The notes under the pieces were generated by a model, which was given only the letters and a program-made list of their open reading frames with translations, was not told the DNA's origin and did no database searches. Shown one piece after another: positions 58,495 through 64,000 of a DNA stretch of 64,000 nucleotides. Numbering within the stretch: position 1 is the stretch's first letter; every line of letters begins with the position of its first letter. The stretch is from Begonia masoniana (lineage: Eukaryota; Streptophyta; Magnoliopsida; Cucurbitales; Begoniaceae): contig CM039508.1 in the NCBI GenBank assembly GCA_022432975.1, positions 43,216,646-43,280,645 of the forward strand. Reading direction: 5' to 3'. The translations under genes and the position numbers were made by a program.

Positions 58495-60077
58495 TTGGTC
58501 TTCTTAGGTACCCAAATCTTTCGGGTCCTAGTGTTAGTCTTGGTTCCTTTAGGAACCCACTGTAACTTGCTACCTGGTTTCATACTGTTTGTTTTTAAAG
58601 GACATATGAAGGACTTATGTCCTACTTCATTACATGTATGGCAAGTAGCCGGTTTGACAAAGAAATTCTTAAAAACTTTTCTCTTATTGAACTTGTCATA
58701 GCCTAAACCTGCTTTATCATGAGTAGCTCTATGATTTCCTATTAGTAAAGTTAAGTTCTTGCTACCATTTGAGAACCATAGAACAAGTTTATTCAAAGAC
58801 TCATTTTTCTTTTTAAGTTCAATAATTTCCTTCTCATGCAGGTCTACTTCTTTAGCATGCTTTTCTAATAAATCTGTATTATCCTTTTTCAACAGATTGT
58901 ATTTAGTTTTCAGCATCCCAAACTGTTTAACTAAGTCATTAAAAGCATCAATTAGTTCATCATCTTCATTATCACTATCGCTATCACTTGAAATATGTGA
59001 AGAAGAAGTACTAACCTTTTCCTCGTGTGCCATGAAGCACAGATTTGCAACTTCCTCATCTTCTGAAGAGGAGGTGTCACCATCACTGTCATCCCAAGTG
59101 GCCTTCATAGCCTTCTTTTTGAACTTCTTGGGATACTTCTTTGTCTGTGGACAGTCTGCCTTCATATGGCCAGGCTTTCCACATCCAAAGCAGGTAATTT
59201 CCTTGTCCTTTTGGGACTTCTCACCCTTTGGAAATCTTTTTCCCTGCATCCTTTTCTGTTGCAGGAATCTACTGAATCTCCTAGTGATGAGCGCTATATC
59301 CTCATCCTCTTCCTCTTCTTCATCCTCAGATACTTCATTTTTGCTTGAGGAGGCTTTCAGAGCTATATCCTTCTTCTTGGTGACCTCTTTTTCCTTGAGA
59401 TCCTCCTTTTCATTTGCTCTCATTGTGATCTCATGCGTCATGAGAGATCCAATGAGTTCCTCAAGCCTTAGGACTTTTAGATCCTTTGCTTCCTGAATTG
59501 CAGTCACCTTTGGCTGCCAACTTCTTAGAAGACATCTAAGAATCTTCCTGACCTGTTCTTCACAAGAATATGATTTACCAAGAGCTTTTAAGCCATTGGT
59601 AATGTTAGTAAACCTTGTAAACATAGAAGATATAGATTCATCTTTCGGCATAGAAAATAACTCATACTCATGTACAAGCATATTCAATTTACTCTCTTTT
59701 ACCTGATTTGTTCCCTCGTGAGTAACTTCTAATAAGTGCCAAATTTCTTGAGCACTTTCACACCCTTGTACCCTATTAAATTCATCTCTATTTAAGGCAC
59801 AATACAGGGTGTTTATCGCCTTAGCATTAAGGCTAAGATTTCTCTTATCTGACTCAGTTAGATCAGTGGAAATCTTAGGAACACTTTGGTCATCTACAGT
59901 TTTCATGGCTTTAAATGGACCATATTCTATAATGTTCCATAGCTCATAGTCCATGGCTTAAATGAATATCTTCATTTTTGCTTTCCAGTAAACATAATCA
60001 CTCCCATCAAAGAAGGGAGGCCTATTTGTAGCTTGACCTTCTCCGTGTGAGGAGTTTGTGTTGAATGCCATTGCCAT
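58491..60077 (-). pseudogene. gag of Sirevirus C (one nonsense codon)
   Basis: The ATG at 60077 gives MAMAFNTNSS and PPFFDGSDYVYWKAKM. A TAA at 59958-59960 breaks it; the frame then runs to 58491. Two zinc knuckles, CFGCGKPGHMKADC and CHTCNEVGHKSFIC, flank an acidic serine-rich region and a Lys/Glu/Leu coiled-coil-like region. It overlaps the pol frame by four bases in a different frame, as in Sirevirus B. Confidence 0.9.
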
Positions 60078-60128
60078 TGTAAATATATCACACGATGATT
60101 AAAAGACAGCTTAGACAATGATAACCTT

Positions 60129-60140
60129 GCTCTAATACCA
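60129..60140 (-). other. Primer-binding site of Sirevirus C (one mismatch)
   Basis: On the minus strand TGGTATTAGAGC follows the 5' LTR by two bases; the usual site reads TGGTATCAGAGC. Confidence 0.85.
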
Positions 60141-60142
60141 AT

Positions 60143-61557
60143 TGTAGGATCGGTATTGTCTAAGAGGGGGGTGAATTAGACTTTTTAATTTTAATTACGA
60201 CTCAACCTAATTTCTCTCCTTGATTAAACTTATAGATTTAACACAAGTAATTAAATAATGTAAAGAGAGAGAGAGAGAAATTTTGACACCAGTATTTTTA
60301 CGTGGTTCGGCCAAACTGCCTACGTCCACGCTCCAAGGCTCCCCCTTGAAGATTCCTTACTTCTCCTCAACGAGAAATCCTGATCGAGTTTTCTGGCGTC
60401 GATCCAAAGCCTTTTACACAATACAGGATTGAACTTTACGGGCGTCAATCCACTGCCTTACACAAATTTTTGAGTTTGTAAAGTTTTGCACAAAAAAACT
60501 ACTCTTTCACAGGATCTGAATTTCAAGTTCGAATAGAGAGAGGTAGACAGAGTATGATAATTTTGCTAGTTAGGGCTCAGCAATTCAATTTGCAAAAGTT
60601 GTATCTTTGTGCTCTAACCTCGGCTTAAATACTCTGTCTTCAGAATCGGCTTGACTTCAATGCTCCTTGTCCAATAATGGAAACTTTGTTACCGTTGGAG
60701 AGCTTTCGTACAATTTCAGGTAGCCGTTGCCGATTGTAGTTGTAAGTCGTCGTCGCCATAAATGTTCTGAAGTTAAAGCTTGAAAACAACGTCACTGTAG
60801 CTTCGCGGTTTATTTGAATTCTGGCGGAAGACAAAGCTGATTTGTAGTCTTGAACCGCCATCGGATGATGCAACTGAAAAATATTGAACCGGCATCGGAT
60901 GAGTAAGCTTCTAATGCTTGAACCGGTATAGAATGATGAAGCTTTAAAAACACTGTCGGATGATTAAATCTTAGACATCTTCCGCCTTTGTCGTTTAGTG
61001 ACCGGAAGAGGAATTTGTTGGAGTCATCCGCCTTTGTCATTTAGCGATCGAAGGACATAGTCATTAATAGCTTCGCCTTTTGTCGTTTGCCTATCGGTAG
61101 ACTCAGCGTTAAACGCCATCGGATGACTTAATCTTCGAAGACATCAGCTTTTGTCATCTAGCGGGCCGTGGAGTTCTTCAATTTGCTCATCCGTCTTGTC
61201 GTCTAGCGAACGGTGGACTTAGTCACTGAACAACTTCTTCTTTTACTTTCAGCCTCCGGTGAACTCATTACTTTATTAATATTTAATTTCACCGGTGGAC
61301 TTCTTTTCACACATGTCCGGTGGAGTTATTTTCAACTAGACCGGTGGACTTAGTTATTTTGTTTAACACTTTTCAGCCCTGAACACTTAATCACATGCAT
61401 TAGATACTAAAATACCCTTAATAAGGGTATTTCCAACAGATTAATAACAAATGCATAAATCATTATTCTCATTTAATAATCATAATCAAATTATATTACG
61501 TGCATATAAACACATCATCAAAAACATATTTAGACTTAAACATTAATTAAGTCAACA
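60143..61557 (-). repeat. 5' LTR of Sirevirus C
   Basis: 1,415 bp, TGTTGACTTAATTAATG to GATCCTACA on the minus strand, nearly identical to the 3' LTR at 50986-52425. Confidence 0.93.
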
Positions 61558-63610
61558 GATTCGTCCTCCGATCATCTCGTTTTCTTCGCGAATTCTTCCT
61601 CAAATGACATTCTAGGTAAGGTTCTATGCTTTTGGAAAGTTTATTCGTAATTTTCGAGTCGTTTAACGGTTAGGGTTTCGTTTAGGATTTTGTTAAAAAC
61701 GTGATTTAGAGTTTGAAATTTATAGGTTTACCGTGTTTGTGGATATAAAGGACGTATTGAGTGTTATTGGACAAAGTTAACCGATTTAAGGACAAATGTT
61801 AGGGATTGATGAATTTTTGGGTTTTTGGAAAAACTCGTAAATGGTGGTTTTGAGATATCGAGCGTTAATTGTTTGATAAAATGCCTCGGTGAGTTAAGTT
61901 AGAATTTTAGAAATTTCCTTTAAGGATTTCGTTATTTTGGGCGTTAATGGTTCAAACGCATTTTAACGATTGGTATTGTGAATTGCATAGGTGAACAACG
62001 CTCGTGGACGGAGCTTGAAGTTCAACGCGCACGAGGTAAGTTCTCGTGACTTACTCTGGCCGATTGGCCTACACCGTACGTCGAAGTCGCGTTGAGGATC
62101 ATTGGAGTCTTGGTTGTTTAAATGTTTTGGTCAGGTAGTTAGGATTAGTTATTTTATAGGATATGTTTTTATTTGCTTTTATTGTCTCGATGGTACGTAT
62201 GATGTATGTTTACTTTAAGCACTTAATTGTTCATGCATTATGGTTTTCAATTATGCATAGAAAATGAATTTCCGCACTATGTTTTCATGAAAAGAGATGT
62301 GGCCTGAAAGGGGGCTATTGATCTATTGTGTAGGCCAAAAAGGGGCCTGTCACAATACCACATCACCTATAACAAAATGAACCTACGTAATCTGTTATCT
62401 GGTCACGCGAGGTGGGGCTCAGGCACGGCTGTATAAGGATGTAAGCGTGTACGCCCCCCCGTTAGGTGGAGATGGTTGTCTAATCGTGGGACGTGTCCTC
62501 TCCATCTAATAGGCTGAGACCTCGGTGATATTCTGTCAGTGACGTAATGATAAGAAAATATTGCATGGTTTACAAAACTCATACGCACAGCATGCATTGC
62601 ATTTACGAAACTTGCTGAGCCTTTAGCTCATAGTTGTCTGTATGGTGTAGGTGATTTCAAGATAGGTGAGGACGACGTTCCTCCTCTTGAAGCATGAGTC
62701 CGGTTGATGAAGAATGGTTACGGGAGTGTGCTGGCGCAGTCGAGGCGTTTTGACCCGTGGGGAAGTAAATGTATGTTTTGGGAACACGATAGTTATATAC
62801 TTGTGTAGTTGAACATATTAGGATGTTTGGGAATCTGGATAGTGGATAGGTTTATGTTTTGATGTTTTATAAAACGTTTTGTTAAACCTGTCATTTAATG
62901 AACTGCTGGATTTCTGAATTTCTTAGGGATTTTGTTTGGTTTTTAAATGGTTCCACGCAGTTCGTTTTCACGAGGTTTCATTATGTTTTAATTGTGGATC
63001 GATGCGATGGTCGGTAGTTTACGAGTGGGTGATTACGAAAGGTTTTTAGCATGGTTTTATGTTGTAATGTTTAGTGTGTATACGTGGTAAGGAATATGGC
63101 AGGGAAGAAGGAAGAAGAAAGAAAAGGGAGAGAGGCGAGCTCCCTGGAATTTCGAATTCCAGGGAGGTTGCCGATCGATCGCCTGTGGAGGTGATTGATC
63201 GGCAACAAAGATGGCTGCTCTCTGGAAAATCCAGAGAGCATGGCGATCGATCGCGGGGCGATCGATTGCCGGTGTGAGGGGCGAACTATCGCCCCTCTAT
63301 TTTCATGGTTGGCGATCGATCGCCTGCCAAAGGGGCGATCGATCGCCCCTGCCTTTTATGGGACATATGTCCCTTTTGCCCCTCCAGTTGTTGCCGATTG
63401 TTCTCCTCTGTTTTAATTGCTTTAAATAATTGTTTTAAGTTTTATTTCAATTGTTTCAAGTCTTGTTTAAGTGGTTTTAAAAATAGTCTTCGAACGGTTT
63501 TAACAATTTAGTTTACGATTTAAATTCCGCTCAAACGTTACGAAGTTTTCAAAGATAAAAAAATAATAATACGAAAAAATAAGGGTACAGTGTTAGGGTC
63601 GCTACAGTTA

Positions 63611-63622
63611 TGGTATCAGAGC
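63611..63622 (+). other. Primer-binding site of Gypsy element D
   Basis: TGGTATCAGAGC lies four bases after the LTR end and is complementary to initiator methionine tRNA. Confidence 0.88.
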
Positions 63623-63770
63623 CTCCGGGTTTTAAAAACGGTTTTGTAGACTGCTCGACAGCACAGCCACTACACGGACATCCTTCATCAATTGTGAATA
63701 TGTTTCAGAGCTTTATTTGATTTCGATTGCTTAAGATTATTTGTTTTAACTTTTATAGGATATATATAAG

Positions 63771-64000
63771 ATGGTTCGAGGAAAAGATCCTAGAGACGAG
63801 GCTCTCAACCGACTTACGGACTTGCTGGACCGTCAGGCCCAGCATATGGACAGGCAAGCAGAACAAATCGAGAGGATCGTCAAGCCCGAGAGGTAGTTGT
63901 TCCAAACCATCGGGGCATGGAAAGATTTCAGAAATTGCAACCCCCAGTATTCAACGGACAATCATTGGACCCCACTTTAGCCGAAGAGTGGATCCGAACG
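63771..64000 (+). pseudogene. gag start of Gypsy element D (runs off window)
   Basis: The ATG at 63771 opens MVRGKDPRDEALNRLTDLL, followed by a His/Gln/Asp/Arg-rich helix. A TAG near 63894 breaks the frame. A shifted frame then gives RFQKLQPPVFNG and TLAEEWIR, typical of plant Gypsy Gag. The remainder lies past 64000. Confidence 0.75.

Larger units (their letters stand above)
50986..61557 (-). mobile_element. Sirevirus C, complete element
   Basis: The 10.57-kb element on the minus strand has LTRs at both ends and a perfect 5-bp target copy GATTC at 50981-50985 and 61558-61562. Order in transcription direction: 5' LTR (61557-60143), primer site (60140-60129), gag, pol, env-position ORF, repeated polypurine tracts, 3' LTR (52425-50986). 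It is a close relative of Sirevirus B. Gag, pol and the third ORF each have at least one nonsense codon, so it is not autonomous as read. It sits inside the LTR of Gypsy element D. Confidence 0.95.
50486..63606 (+). repeat. 5' LTR of Gypsy element D, split by Sirevirus C
   Basis: The LTR begins TGTAACACCCGAATTT at 50486, is interrupted at 50986-61557 by Sirevirus C, resumes at 61558 and ends GGTCGCTACA at 63606, followed by a primer site. Without the insertion it is about 2.54 kb. Its start cuts into the Gypsy pol fragment after ACTTT (50481-50485), probably one copy of the target duplication; the other would lie beyond the window. Confidence 0.82.

Overview
This window is nuclear DNA from a flowering plant, most probably a eudicot. 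The evidence is an intron-containing MATE transporter gene with canonical GT/AG splice sites, two type-1 lipid-transfer-protein genes, a wall-associated receptor kinase (WAK) locus, and a dense nested load of plant-specific transposons (Cassandra TRIMs, Sirevirus-type Copia elements, a TNT1-like Copia element, long-LTR Ty3/Gypsy elements, hAT- and Mutator-type non-autonomous elements). The species cannot be named from the sequence alone.

Layout. 1-4.3 kb: a short coding-like stretch, then three hAT-type elements rich in GGTTCGG/GGTCCGG motifs, two of them nested, all with perfect 8-bp target-site duplications (TSDs). 4.66-10.13 kb: a decayed TNT1-like Copia element with a 111-bp in-frame tandem array in gag and an in-frame duplication in RNase H. 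10.89-14.97 kb (minus): an apparently intact eight-exon MATE/DETOXIFICATION gene (507 codons) with a foldback Mutator-type element in intron 3. 16.7-18.5 kb: a kinase fragment and lipid-transfer-protein gene 1, then a second foldback element (18.5-19.6 kb). 20.3-35.0 kb (minus): a WAK pseudogene whose first exon is split by a 12.2-kb compound insertion, an inverted Cassandra structure, a Sirevirus element (gag, pol and an intact env-position ORF) and another Cassandra, with the 5-bp repeat CACCA at both outer edges. 38.4-40.6 kb: a degenerate Copia fragment. 41.3-41.7 kb: lipid-transfer-protein gene 2, a close copy of gene 1. 42.26-42.76 kb: 500 bp of pure (CT)n. 43.3-46.6 kb: a tandem array of about 363 bp carrying a nested insertion that itself carries a Cassandra. 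46.8-64.0 kb: Ty3/Gypsy LTR and pol remains, a second Gypsy LTR of about 2.5 kb, and a complete minus-strand Sirevirus (50,986-61,557) inserted inside that LTR.

Functional host genes are few: the MATE transporter and the two secreted lipid-transfer proteins look expressible; the WAK gene is dead (nonsense codons, frameshifts, lost catalytic Asp, split exon). Most of the rest is layered retrotransposition, and the TSDs let the insertion order be read in several places. The most unusual structure is the Cassandra block in the WAK gene, whose two outer ends are both LTR 3' ends. That is not expected of a simple insertion and suggests a palindromic cDNA or a later rearrangement.
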